From contig NC_057322.1 in the NCBI RefSeq assembly GCF_000687475.1, positions 310,001 through 374,000 on the forward strand: a DNA stretch of 64,000 nt, in the 5' to 3' direction. Each line of letters starts with the position of its first letter. Positions within the stretch are counted from its first letter, which is position 1. Below, piece by piece: positions 31,123 through 43,373 of the stretch. A model generated the notes under the pieces. That model was not told the DNA's origin. It did not search any database and was given only the letters and a program-made list of their open reading frames with translations. This DNA comes from Ustilaginoidea virens (taxonomy: Eukaryota > Ascomycota > Sordariomycetes > Hypocreales > Clavicipitaceae). Position numbers and translations under genes: made by a program.

Positions 31123-32711
31123 TCATCGTCGGTTGACGGGCACCGAGTCCCTCGACTCTTTGACCGCGCTGTTTGGGGCGCCTTTGTTGCCGACGGCATT
31201 GGCGTAGTTGCTCAAGCCCCCAATGTTGAGGCCGGCCGAAATTCTTTTGCGCATCCTTGCGCTCGGCGCATCGTCTTCCTCTTCCATGCTGAACACAAAG
31301 GCCGGGTCCTCCTCGTCAATGGGAGTGGTGAACCGACCCGTGAGAGACGAGCTGATGCTGCCACCGGAAACGTGCCGGTCCATCCCTCGGTCTCTGCCAA
31401 TCGGGGCGAGGCTGCTTGAAGGGAGTCGCGCTGGCGTGGGATGAAGATGGGGGCTGGAGCCGGCGCCGGACCCAGATCCACTGAAACCCTCGTCGAGTCT
31501 GCTGCGCTGCAGCTGTTGCGAAAGAACCGACATGGAATCGCTGGTCGAGCGCCCTGCCGAAGGGCGGCTGCTGGAGCCCGAGCTCTTGCAGTCATCGCCC
31601 ATTTCCTGGGCGAGCGTGGACTTGCGCAGGGGACTCCCTACGTGCCCAAAGGCCGATCCAGCATTGCGAGCCGCCTTGGCCGCGTCCTCTTCTTCCTTTT
31701 GGCGTTGGAAAAGCGATCCCCAGCGGCTTGGACTGGTCCCGATGGGGCTGCCATATTTCGGGAAGCCGTCCACAACAGGGTCTTCTGCTCGCATGGAACC
31801 TCGTCTAGCCTTTTCTGCCGGGGTCAGCAGTTCCTGCAGGTTTTGGGGGACGTAGTTCTCGGGCAGGTTGTCGTCGTCAAAGGCAAACTCGGCCTCCCAG
31901 TCTCTGTCCACCGACGAGGTCTTGGGCATGCTCGAGCTCAGCATGCGGGGTTTTGCGTAGCCCCGGGACGAATGCATAGTTCGCTTCCCGAAATATTCGT
32001 CCCAAATCGCAGGCTGAGAATTGGGAGGGCTACTGGCCGTCGGTGTAGCCAGGTGCTCCGAGGGGCCGAATGCGGAGGTGTGCAGCAGCTTGAGCGTCTC
32101 CGACGTCCTAGAATCCTTGGCGTTGTTCAGGGACGGGGTGGGAGACTCGAGGCCGAATTTTGAGGGCACCGACGACGGCCATGGCGCAGCGGGAAAGCGA
32201 GCAGCGTTGGAGATGCCGTTGGAGTCGAAAGACGCGGGTAAGGGAGCATCGAGAATAGACAGGCCCTTGCCGTTTACGGGTGAAAGGCCAAACCCGAGGC
32301 GGTTGGCGTCATTATTGTCTCGTGGCGAGCCGTAATTGGAGTGTGTATAAGGTGATTCGATGGTGATGAGACCGTTATCGAGGCTTGGCTGGTGGCCGAG
32401 GTGGTGGGAGGGACTTGGAAGTTGGCGATCGTCGCCTGAGAAGGCAGCGGAGTAGCCGGGCTGATCCACGCCGTAGAATGATTTTGTGAGAGCGCTGGCA
32501 GATGACTGCTGGTAGATGCTGAGGGCTGGTAAAGGCGGCGAGGCAGGACTGGGAGAGGGCCGACCGGAGAGATTGATGGAAGTCGTGCCTATCGTGACGC
32601 CGTTTTTGCCGTAGTTTATTCGGCGACCGTCGGGCAGAATGTGGATATTGGCGCATTTGGGTCCGAACTTGCAATTGCCCTAGGTAGAAAAATACGTGTC
32701 AGGCCAGAGTC

Positions 32712-32753
<42 letters not shown>

Positions 32754-33564
32754 TTTGTCATTGCAGGATCGCGTTCATCGCAAACCGCTAGGCAACGTCT
32801 GCTCTGGAGTCGGCAGATAAATCAAAGCAAAGAGGCATGGTCGCGACTCGTGCAAACGCACCTTGGCAAAATACTTGCAAATGGTTTCAGAAGCGGCTCC
32901 GAGGTCATGGCTGAACGGGCAGGCATTGCCTGCTTGACAGGCGCCTTGACGGAAGAACTTGCACGGGACGTGAGAGGTATCTATATTTCAAAACGGACAC
33001 CGAAAGAAGCAGGGTTAGCCAATCCGTCGTTGGATCCGGGGAGCTTGGCGGCTCGGAAATCTCGGCGACCGAAGCCGGGCAAAAGGGGCCATGATGATGT
33101 ATATTGTAGCATTTGTTGGTTGTGCCGGTTGTCGGATGGTGATGATGATGGTTGGTGGGGGCGGGACTCGTCGTCGCAGCGCAGCACAACGAGGGGAAGA
33201 TGGGCCAAAAAAAAAAAAATTGGAAAAAAAAGGAAAAAGCAGGCGCACGCAGCATTCCGGCATGTCACTTGAGGAAGGGGAATCAAACAAACTTACTTGG
33301 AGGGCTCCGTGGCATCATGCTGGCGGAGTTGTTGGATGCAGCATTGCTGGGAATGTTGAGGCTGCCGCTTCGGACGTGACGATGCTCAGGCATTGCGGCC
33401 GAGGGAATTGAATGTCTCGTGTACGGTGGTCGCCTCTGGCCTGGAGAGAGAAGAGGAGGCGGAGGGAAGCCAAAACCGGTTGGAGGATGAGAGGCGAGGC
33501 TAGGCGTAGGCGTAGGCGTAGGCGAGACGGTGAAGAGAGGGGACATGGTCGACAGACGATCCAT
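31123..33564 (-). CDS. Two-finger CCCH zinc-finger protein
   Basis: Three exons on the minus strand, 33564-33297, 32980-32862 and 32679-31123, give 647 aa. Exon 1 starts MDRLSTMSPLFTVSPTPTPT and carries MPEHRHVRSGSLNIPSNA. Splicing gives RSPPNTSHVPCKFFRQGACQ, so both fingers are spread over exons: CKFFRQGACQAGNACPFSH and CKYFAKGNCKFGPKCANIH, each C-x7-C-x5-C-x3-H, around residues 96-142. They are followed by LPDGRRINYGKNGVTIG and a long Ser/Pro-rich region with DWEAEFAFDDDNLPENYVPQ and DEEDPAFVFSMEEED. Tandem CCCH fingers of this class bind RNA, so a role in mRNA control is likely. Intron 1 has T runs on the sense strand; intron 2 contains a 40-bp TG/CA array. The start at 33564 is chosen over the internal Met before PEHRHV. 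Confidence 0.88.
32713..32752. repeat. (TG)20 microsatellite in CCCH intron 2
   Basis: Forty bases of perfect TG on the plus strand, i.e. CA repeats in the transcript, inside intron 32861-32680. Confidence 0.95.
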
Positions 33565-35005
33565 CTTTGGAGCTTGGAGGGCTGGCGCGGGGTTGGCCTG
33601 GAGTTGGCCTGGAGCTGTTGTCGCCTGGCCTGGCGCTTGGCTGGCGCTTGGCTAGCACCTGGCTGGCGCCTGGCTGGCACTGGCCCCAGCCTGGAGCTAG
33701 AGGGGCCCGCCGGGAGGTCTTGGCCTGGCTGGGGCTTGTCAGGTGGGCTCCCTGGTGGGCTCCAGGTCTGGTCAACTGGTTTGAATGGATGGCCAACTGG
33801 CCTTGTCTCGGGCCTTGTGGCTTGGCAGTTGGGCCCTGCTTTGGGGGGTGCCGGACTGGGAAAACTTGCGCGACCAAGAAGCCAGCCCAGCCGGCTGGAG
33901 CATGGACCGAGCTGACCAAAGCATCCAAGTATTGACGTTGACGTGTCCGCCCTGCACAACGATGCTGAAAGCGCGTCGAGAGCAAGCTGGCAACTACCGA
34001 GCCTGCTGCTTCCGTCAATAGCAGGCGGGGCGGCCGCGCGTTCGATTCTCTCAATACTCTGCTCGCCAGGCTGGGTGGGTGGCGGGTTGTTGCGCAATGT
34101 CGGGTACTCCGTAGTTTCTGGCGTCTGGTCTGGTTCTGGTCTGGTCTGTGGTGTCTGTGGCCTGGTGCTTCACTGCTAGATTCAGTGACCCCTGCGGCCA
34201 CTCGGAACCGGCTGGGCCAACTGAGGGGATTGATGTCGACGTCTCCGACCTTTCGGACAAGCCGCCGTCACTCTTTGCGAGGTGGTCAAAGGTCAAACGC
34301 ACTCTAGCCGGGGTAAATAAGGGGGAAGGGGGTTGGGCAGGATACCAGACGGTATTAAAGCAAACAGCACCCGTTGAGCCATGGGACCCGATCAAACCGT
34401 CTCGCTCCATGCGGTGCCAGCTTCCAGGCAGGCAGGGCAGGCAGGCAGGCAGCAGGCACTCGGACTAGGTCCCCCCCCCCCCCGTCGCCCCCTCAGCCTC
34501 GTGCAACGTCGTGGTCGTGGGGCGGTGACTTTCCGATCCTGCCCTAGTCTTTTCTATTTTTGCTGCTCGTCGATCTTCCCCCACGTCGGACAGTATGTAT
34601 CTCTGTGCAACTTGCGCCGCAGTTGCCCCCTGCCAGATCTGAGCATCAAAAAGTGTGGAGTTGCTTTCGTGGTTGTCAGTCACGGGCGGGCGACCCGGAA
34701 GTTTGCTGGGGATACCGAGACGCCGTCCTGGTTGGAGGCTGGGGCTTGGCTTTGGCAGCGTGCGTTGCGTTGGGGGGGAAGACGTTTGGGTCGGGAGAAG
34801 AGAGCGAGGAAGCAAAAAGGGGGGGAAGGGGGGGGGAGGCGGAAAGGCTCAGGTCAAGAGTAGTAGTAGATGACGACTGGAAGTTTCGGCTTGCCGTTGC
34901 AGAGGCGACGCAGACCGCCAGGGTTGGTTAGGCCGAGTCTTCGAGGAATACAGTTTCGGGGCTTGGAAAGGAGATCGGCTAGTCCGTACGCACGTCCGCA
35001 GCCGC

Positions 35006-35064
35006 CATGCCATGCTATGCTATGCTATGCTATGCTATGCTATGCTATGCTATGCTATGCTATG
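35006..35064. repeat. (TATGC)n microsatellite
   Basis: About ten perfect TATGC pentamers, preceded by two CATGC copies. Confidence 0.95.
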
Positions 35065-35125
35065 TCGAGGGCAAATCGGCAACGGGGGCACGGGATGCCT
35101 TTGTAGCCCGAAACACCGCAAACCC

Positions 35126-35199
35126 AGGCAAGGCAAGGCAAGGCAAGGCAAGGCAAGGCAACAAGGCAAGGCAACAAGGCAAGGCAACAAGGCAGCAAG
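35126..35199. repeat. (AGGCA)n microsatellite with interspersed ACA
   Basis: Seven perfect AGGCA pentamers pass into alternating AACAAGGCAAGGC units. It lies 62 bp after the TATGC array. Confidence 0.95.
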
Positions 35200-35514
35200 G
35201 GCTTCGATGCGGCGTCGGAAATACCACAAGACATCAATGCAATGAAGGTATGTACGTAATCAGGCAGCAGGCTTGGCAAGGAGAGACAGAGACAGACAGA
35301 GCCGAGGGGCAAAGGAACAGGAACAGGGGCTATGTGAGAGACCGATCAACAGGCTTGCAGGTCAGCAGGGATTCAGGATTTTGGGGCCGTTGCGAGACAA
35401 AGCGCCTCCGTCAACCGCATGCTCTTATTATTTGCACGAAACTTGAAAGGCAACGATTGATGCTACAGTACCTCTGCAGGCAGGTAGGGGGCTGGGCTGG
35501 CAGCTACCAGACAC

Positions 35515-35540
35515 ATGCATCCATCCATCCATCCATCCAC
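35515..35540. repeat. (ATCC)n microsatellite
   Basis: Six tandem ATCC tetramers. Confidence 0.9.
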
Positions 35541-35892
35541 CTCGACACCCACATAACAAGACCCAATGCACAACGACATCATGGGGGACCATGCCCTGTG
35601 TGTATGTACCCAGGGATAACGCCAAGTCGATTGTGATTATGCCAAATCGGGACATCCGGCCAGAATGTGTCCCATGTCGGACTCATCGCCCCCCCCCCCC
35701 CCCGCCAGCGAAAAAAAATAAAAAAAAAGGAAGAGAAAAGGAAGAGAAAAGGAATCGAGCGTTACCGATCACGCTCCAGGAGCACCGGGCTGGCAAACGT
35801 GAGCTTTTGCTGCAACTTGGACAACGGACAACGGTCAGAGTTCCGGCCGTGAAATAACGGCCAAAACAGACAACGGAACAAACTTGGCCCCC

Positions 35893-35920
35893 CGTATGTA
35901 TGTATGTATGTATGTATGTA
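35893..35920. repeat. (GTAT)n microsatellite
   Basis: Seven tandem GTAT tetramers directly after a short C run. Confidence 0.9.
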
Positions 35921-36580
35921 GCGCTTCCGGACGTGGCCATCCTAAGAGACCAAGCGATTCCTGGGTCAATGACATGGCCCCATCGAAAGCCACCCGAGAC
36001 CCCAAATTGGCTTGTTCAGGGAATATTGCGCTAGATTATGCTGGGGACCAAAAGCGCCAAGCCGACGCGCCAACCTAGCAAGATGGCGTCGTCATATTGC
36101 CTATATTGGGGGGGGGGAGCGCCCAGGCTGGCGCTCTCACCTCACCTTGGCAGCTTCGGTCATACACAACTTATCGATGCGGCGAGTGCCACAGCCACAC
36201 TTAAGATCGTGAGACAGGACTAGTCAGGTAGTAGTCTAGTCGGTGGCTTGCCAGCCTTGGGCGGCGCAAACAAACGAACGCCTCCCTCCGGACGTACCAA
36301 ACAACCGGATCGTCCGTCAGGCAGGTGAGATGAGACAACGTGCAACCAAAACTTTTGCTGGTGGAGCAAGGGGGGGGGGGGGTCCGGGTTTGAATAGATG
36401 GTTGATTGCCGGTCTAAGAATAGGCCATATGCCCATCCCAACCCAACTTTGCAACTTTTTGCTGAAACAACACGGTCGGCTTTTCCCCTTGTGTTGCTTG
36501 TCTCCGCTCCAGCTCGCATGTCGTCCGCCCTGGTGATCCCAATTCAAGGCCGTCCGTCGCCCATTCTCCCTGGCTGGTCA

Positions 36581-36605
36581 AGGCGGCGCGGCGCGGCGCG
36601 GCGCG
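36581..36605. repeat. (GGCGC)n pentamer repeat
   Basis: About four to five GGCGC/GGCG units in tandem. Confidence 0.8.
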
Positions 36606-38050
36606 TTTTGGATAATAATCAGGGCGCGTTCCCCTTGCGCATTGCGCCGTTGCGCCGTTGCGGCTGGGAAAGGGAAGAGCGCCCAATCGACCAACGTTGT
36701 CGCTTCGGTTTGTCTGCAAAAAAAAAGGAGCCGGGTTTCCGGTCCTAGTGTGCCGCAAAACGAACCCGCCAAGCTCGCAATTCGCAATTCCCCGATTCGG
36801 AACTACCCCTGATGACGGCTGCGACCGGCGGTGATTGTCGTGGAAACCGAACCCATTTTAGCTTGCTGCGGTCATGGACCCGTGGCTAGCCGTCGAGGAA
36901 TTTACCGGAGATATGGCCGTGTCCTTTTGTCGAAGCTGGTTCGAGGCTGGCCATTCCCAGGATACACCGATTTTTCGCATGAAGATTCTAGTCAGTATGC
37001 TGTCAGTAGATCGCCACGCAGGAGTCCCTCACATGATGATGGTATCATGACAACACTGTTCTGGGAGGGGGGGGGGGATGGCACGACTTCTGCGGATCTC
37101 TCTTTTTCGAAACGTTGGGGGCGGCCGGGAAGGAAAGAGGAAAGAAAACGCGTCCATCTGTTTCCCATCGTGTCCGGTCGTGTTTCCTCGTTTCCCCATG
37201 GTTTAGCGGCAGAGGATCGTCGCCGCAAGTTCGCGACTAGCGAGCGTGGCGAATTGGCAAAGGCCGAGCGATTGCTGGCACGGGAGCACATTAGGTAACT
37301 TGTCACCCGAAAGCTACGCCCCGTGCAAACGCCCCACACTGTTGCATCCCCAGCGGCCCAGCCCTGGCCCTTGCTATTGCGCTCGCTGTAATACCAGTCT
37401 GTATCCAGCCATCCTCCCCCAGCTCCATCTGACCCATCCCATGCGTTTGATACCATTTTCCTGCCATCTTGCATGACTTCTCCATGCTTTTTTTTTTTTT
37501 TCTTTTTTTGCCCCGATCTGCGACTTGCACGCACACCCCCGAGACTTGGGCTGACGCATGGTAGCATGCAATATCGTCTCAGAGAAAAAGCAGCTTCTTC
37601 CGCCAGCGGCTTTGGAAAGAGATGTCAGCTGCTGGTGTGGATTTCCATTTCCCTCGCCCGCTCGGGAAACGCTCGGTGATGATCCGCTCGCTGGTGAACA
37701 ATGGCCCCTGCTCGTCCGCAACACGATCGGCCCAGCTATGTAGCCAGCCTTGCATGCATACGCCCAACATCTGCGGCCAGACCTGTAGACTCGATACGAT
37801 GCTTGTTGATGCAACAGCTCCATGCTCGGCCACTTCTCCCAGGTAGGTTTGAGACTCTCCGACTCCCCACGCTAGCCACTCGACGGATTACTTTTCAGTC
37901 CTGCAACGCATGCAGCAAGTGAGACAAGCATCGTTCTGCATGGCCCATCAAGCGACATGGTTGTGTCGCAATTTCCGGAAGGGTGACAATTTGACGACTG
38001 GGGCATGCTTCTTGTCGCTGCCATGAACGGATTCTCTGCTCCAGAATCTC

Positions 38051-38085
38051 GTCACGTCACGTCTTGTCTTGTCGTGTCTTGTCTT
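38051..38085. repeat. Seven pentamers of GTCAC/GTCTT type
   Basis: Seven consecutive five-base units: two GTCAC, then GTCTT twice, GTCGT, GTCTT twice. Confidence 0.85.
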
Positions 38086-41000
38086 ATCTGGGATGAAACA
38101 CTGGTTTTCTGCGACGAGGACTGTTGCGTGCCGAAAGGGCCAAGGGATTGGAGACGGATTGACAACCTGCCTCTGTAAGCAATGATTGACCATGATGGTG
38201 CACCCGAGAAATCGACTGGAATACCGACACCCCCCCCCCCCACCCCGGTCCTTTTCGGCTGCACGATTTCACTGCAGGTGGTTTGTAGTTGTGTGCTTCG
38301 CGTGTGCCAATAGCTTCCTCGCGCCAAAACTGTCAAAGCTGACTTTTGTCTTCTTGCGAGTGAGAAAATTTCATGATCCGTGGCAATATCAAATGTTCCG
38401 TCTTTGGCCACTTGGACACTTGAGCATCACTTCTAACGCGCCCCGAGAAGACTAGAGACAGACAGTCTTTGGGGACTTCCGTGCTGAGGATAACGGCTGG
38501 GGGTAACTTGAAATCAGTCAAGGCGTTTGCTGTCGAATGCAGCAGCAGAGGATATGAATCAGTAGCACTGCGATGATGCAGCAGACTTGGGACGAGTACG
38601 GAGTACGACGCATCAAAACACATCCAAGCCCTGGAAAGCCACTGCTGACACCGCAAAAACGTGTTTACCTTTAGAGGGGTGCTCTCCGGGCGCTCTCCTT
38701 TGACCTTGTCCTGCAGGAGGTAGGGCAGCATAAGCCCATGCTCAATGTCCAATCTGGAGCTGAGCCCGTCTTGACTTTGCCTGCCCTTCCAACACAGCCA
38801 GAAGATTGCAGGGCTCGAATTCTCGAGCCATTACACAAGACCTGCAGTAGACACTGTCGTCACTCACAACCATTGCACCGGGCTTCAATCAAGGCTTTTC
38901 CTGAATCGTGACCAATATTGACTCTAAAGGAGGGTGTTGGCTACGTCACGTCACACCCAAAGTTTGGGCGCGACTTGCGCGCGGGGATTCATCATCGGAC
39001 CTGGGAAAGTCAAGCTGGAAAACGCAAAACGCGCCACCTGGGTCACATCTTGGCCTACCGCGCGTGCCAGTTTGTGGGGAACCTGGTCTGTCCGGATGAC
39101 CTTTTGGCTGGGATTTCCAGGACACCTCCTTCATCCAAAGGGGTGCATGCCGCGCAGCGCCAGTCGCCTCCACCCCTGTCTTTGATGTCGACGACTCGGC
39201 CGCGAGAGTGCCATTGCAACGCGCAAAAGTCCGGCATCTCCGTCGGCCTAGTCGAATGTCGAGGGGGGCTGAGCATATCAGCAAGACAAAGGAAGGAAAC
39301 ATGCAATTTTTGCGCATCCCGCCTGAGCCGCTGCCGTTGGCCATCCCCTGAATCACGAATGCGGGTTTGCCCCCCCCCCCCCCCTTTCCCTCTCCTTCTC
39401 CCTTCCTTTGCTAAATGCCGGTAAGCGTGTGGTCATGTAGAAAGACAAGCCAGCCAGTCACGGTGCTCTGGCCTGTCGCCCATGACGTCAATAGCGTATG
39501 GGTGGTTGCGAAGCTCTCGCGGATAAAAGAGTCTACTGCTTATCCGTCTTGGTCGCGCCAAAATGCTCCATTTTCAGACCCCGTCGTTTCCTGAACAGGT
39601 TTGATCAGCCTCGATATAGCCTCGTTGGTCCCAAAACCGGTTCGGACGGGTTTGAAAAGACGGGTGGCGTTAGCATTCCTACACTGCCGTCCCACGACGG
39701 GCGGAAGCATCCTGATGGGCTTCCCGTGCCTCAGGCCCCCAAGTTGATGCATTCAGACAGTCCGTCCGTCCGTGTACAACGTAGAGGCTGACCAGGGCTA
39801 GGGCCCAGGATTTCCGACCGTCTGGGAACCCCCTCCCCCCCTCGTGACAAGCCTCCCCCAAACTTCACAAACTCGGAGAGGTGGCTTTTAGTGGCGCATG
39901 TATGTCCTAGTCCCCGAGCCAGCTTCTGACGACCACCTTTTCCAGCCTGGTCCACGGGAGCACGCATCTGGCGACTGAACAAAGCTCGCCATATTGACAC
40001 CGAGCGCCTGGCAAGACGTCTGGCCGACCGCGTAGCCTAGGGCCCTTCCATCCACCAGACCCTTTTTCAACACCCGCTCCATCATCGCCCGGGGCCCTGC
40101 ACCGTCGGCCAGCATCCATCTCCATGGCGTCTCGGCGACCAATGCTGGCCACAAAAAATCGTCCCGAATCCGTCCACTGCTCCTGGTCCGCACTAGACTA
40201 GCGTCTTTGGCCCTCGGCAGCCCGAGGTAACGTGCGTGACATGTCGATGCGCGGGCTTGCGGCAGCTCACGGGAACAAACTTGCCCTTTGCAGCGTGGTG
40301 CCACCGCCAAGACGGCGGGCTTGCTTTGTCCTACGGAGTGCATTTCCTGGTTAACCTGCGCGATTGGCGAGGAGAAAGGGGGGCTATACGCTCCGCAGGG
40401 CCTTCGTGTGGTGCGGGAGATGCAGCTACGCCCCAGCCGTTTCAGGGGCGTGGGAATCGTCATCGTCCCTTTTTTTTTGCCTCCCTCTCTTTTTTTTTCT
40501 TCTTCTTGGGCCCCGTTTCCGCCAAAAGAATACTGGGAAATAAGCACGGCCCCCAGACGCATTGCTGTGCGGGATGTGTTTGGAAATAGAGGATTCCCGC
40601 TGTCCGGCTGGTCGGTTTCAGTGTTAACGCTGAAGGATGTGTCGAGCTTACTGGCGGCGTGCGCCTCGGCAGGTGGCCTCTGTTTTGCACGCTCAAAATG
40701 TACACATATTCCACGGAAGCCCATGTCAAGGGAAAAAACGCTGTCCACGCGAGGGTCTCCGAAATGGCCACCGTGTCCGTGATGCTGCCCGGCAAGGAAA
40801 CCCCCTCTCGGCTGCCGATTCACACTCATGCCGTTCATCCTGCCGCATGCCCTTGTCAACCCCCCTATCACCCCCCTCGGGATAGCCCTGCGCAAACCCG
40901 CCGCCGAAAAGAACAGAGTTGAAAAGGCTGGCCGCACGACGGCGCCCATGGCGAATCCCTCGGCTGGCTATCCCAACGTGAAGCCCGCCTTCTGACGGAT

Positions 41001-43373
41001 GGCAGTGACCGTCGGGTTACCCCGACCTGGCTGCTGACACAGCGCTGAGAAGAGATCCGTCCCCAGCCAGAGGGTGTCGCTCCCACTACATCTCCGCTTT
41101 GGCGTCCCAGTCCGCTCGGCAGACGATTGCCAGGGTGGTCGGTGGGCCGAGCCGCATTGAGCTCGTGGGTCAGTCGGCCGCGGCTTTTGTTCAGGTCGAA
41201 TTGGTGTCGTCTGGTGTGATCCCGAATCGCCGCCCCGTTGCCGAGTTTCATACATTCAGCAGGGAGGGGGGAGGGGGCCAAGGGGGCCAAGGGTCTTGAG
41301 TTTGAGCTCATCCGTCACCGCGTGCGTCTTGAAATCCTGGCGTGCCTGTTCGGTATCCAGCCAGGGTTGAAGTAAGGCTGGAAACTCGACTTGGTCAAAA
41401 GCGTGTGTGGCCGTGTGGAGACCGGCGGTCGAATAGATCCATCCATCTCTTTCTGCTGATTCTGATGCCGGTAAGCCCTCATTTGGCGTAATGTGCCGTT
41501 GATCTCCAACGGTGCCGAGCATCCCTTGGACGGTGGGTGGCCACGGTGGTCCGGCGCGTGTCCGCCTGGTGCACGACTCTGGCTGGTGACGGAACGTCAG
41601 ATTCATGCGCTTGAGGCGGGGACTTGAATCCGCTCGATGCGATTCCCAGGAATGCTAGTTGATTCCTGGCTGGTTATTTCAGTCTCTCCTGCAAGGTGCC
41701 AGGCCAGCCTGTCAAGAGACCATACTCCATGCCGGAGGGCGCGCAGAGACGGCAGGGCTCGGGCTTGTTTGCGTCCAAACGGCCGGCAGCCTGGCATGCA
41801 GAACGGACTACCACATTTCCTCTCGCGGGTTCCATTCGTACGCTTTGTCGTGTGTTGGGGGGTAGACTGGCCGGCGAACATGAGGCCCCGTTGCCGCAGC
41901 AGCAGATATTGGATGCTTTTGACACGCCATGTTGGACTGCTTGTGCCAGTTGTCGAGCGGCTTTCCCCCAGCGTCGGCTGATGATCCCTGGCCACTGGTC
42001 GTCAAGGCCGTTGCCGACAGAGCATGCCGCCATATCAACCGCCGCATTCGATGCATTGCGCTGCCGGCGGTGGCGATTTGACGCGACGCTGCGCACTGAT
42101 TGCCTCGTCCCCCCCCCCCCCCTCAGCATCATCAACGGACTTTCCCTTTCCGTTGATGACGTGTTTCCACGCGGGAAAGCTGGCGCCCCCTCCCGCCCGG
42201 CATCGCACTCTGCAAAAACGTCAAAAACTCTATCACGACTCGGCAACGGATCCGAGTCAAACGGCAGGTTCGAGAGGCAGCTGGGCTGGAAAAGAGCCGA
42301 CGGAGCTCGTGTCAAGGAGCGCCAGTGACGGATTGGCCAAGGGCCTACGGAGCACCTGTCAACGACGGCCACCACCTATTTCAGAGCGTCCTGTTAGCTC
42401 GCCTGCAGACGTCCATGGCGCGAGAAGCTCTACGGAGTACTTGCCGTGGTTTTGGCCCGGACAAAGGCGAGGACCAAGACGCCTCTTGGGACAGAAATCA
42501 GGCCATGGGCGTCCAGAAAAAGAGGTTGGGGGGGGCGGCGACCTGGATAAGAGCGCGCTAGTGGCGTGGCGTGGCCATGGTAGCGCCGCCACAGCGCCGC
42601 CACAGCCCCACCCCGCTTCATGGCCTCAGGGTCAATCTGCATCAGCCAGCGAAATCGATTCGACCATCACGGGCAGTCTGGAGAACCAGAGACGTCTTTT
42701 TCATCGTCAGTCTCGCAGACTCGCGCATTCACGGACGACCCGCGCCCCCACCGGACCGCAACCGGTCTCGCTCGCTGCAACAAACTAAACGTTTGCTTGC
42801 CCCGTCCGGTTTCTCTTCGGCGGACAGCGTCGTCATCTCAACCTTGTTTGCTCTCCTCCCGAGTCATGTCAAGGTTGAGTGAGACATTGTCGATCCGACA
42901 TGCCAATCAGTTGCGTCCGCAATCGCTGCGCTTATGACGCGACTCTATCTTCCTCCTGGCCCGAAAACGATGCCGCCGTTGCGCCGTCCAGTGGGTGTTT
43001 TTTCGGCACATGGAACAAAAAAAGAAAAAAAAAGAAAAAGAAAAAGAAACTCCTCCATCGCAAACCCCGCTCTGTCCCACCCCCCTCATTCGGGGGTTCC
43101 AGAATTTTCTTGACAATCGGGCGTTTGGCTTTCTCTGGCGCCATCCCGCCGCCCTTCGGCCATGCTTATGTCGGATAGGCGGCCCTGACGTGGGTGATGT
43201 GATTAGCTCGGTTTGCCTCCGACGTCGCAGCAACCCTCTGAGACGTTTGAAGCGTCCCGACAACTGGTTTATATCCATCCCCGAGACTCTTCTCCGTGGG
43301 CGACAACTGCCAGCGGGCGGCCTTCAATCAACGGGGCTTACATGGCAGTCCCTCTCGAGCAAAACACCCAGCC

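Larger units (their letters stand above)
33565..43373. other. 9.8-kb gene-poor stretch rich in microsatellites and homopolymers
   Basis: No gene was recognised. 33590-33880 (CCCH promoter side) is built of imperfect TGGC/TGGAG units. Pentamer, tetramer and homopolymer repeats follow (listed). C or G runs of 10-14 occur at about 34470, 35690, 36370, 37068, 38230, 39370 and 42110. The longest open frame, minus strand 40949-39888 (353 codons), crosses simple sequence and shows no domain. A plus-strand segment at 40660-40800 reads YSTEAHVKGKNAVHARVSEM and might be a gene remnant, unidentified. Confidence 0.4.

Noticed and set aside
35006..35199. CRISPR-like array from regularly spaced repeats
   Set aside because: The units are simple tandem pentamers without spacers, in a eukaryotic genome.
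39888..40949. 353-codon minus-strand ORF as a gene
   Set aside because: It starts without a convincing context, runs through simple sequence (Glu/Lys from T-rich repeats), and no conserved motif is visible; alternative frames are open as well.
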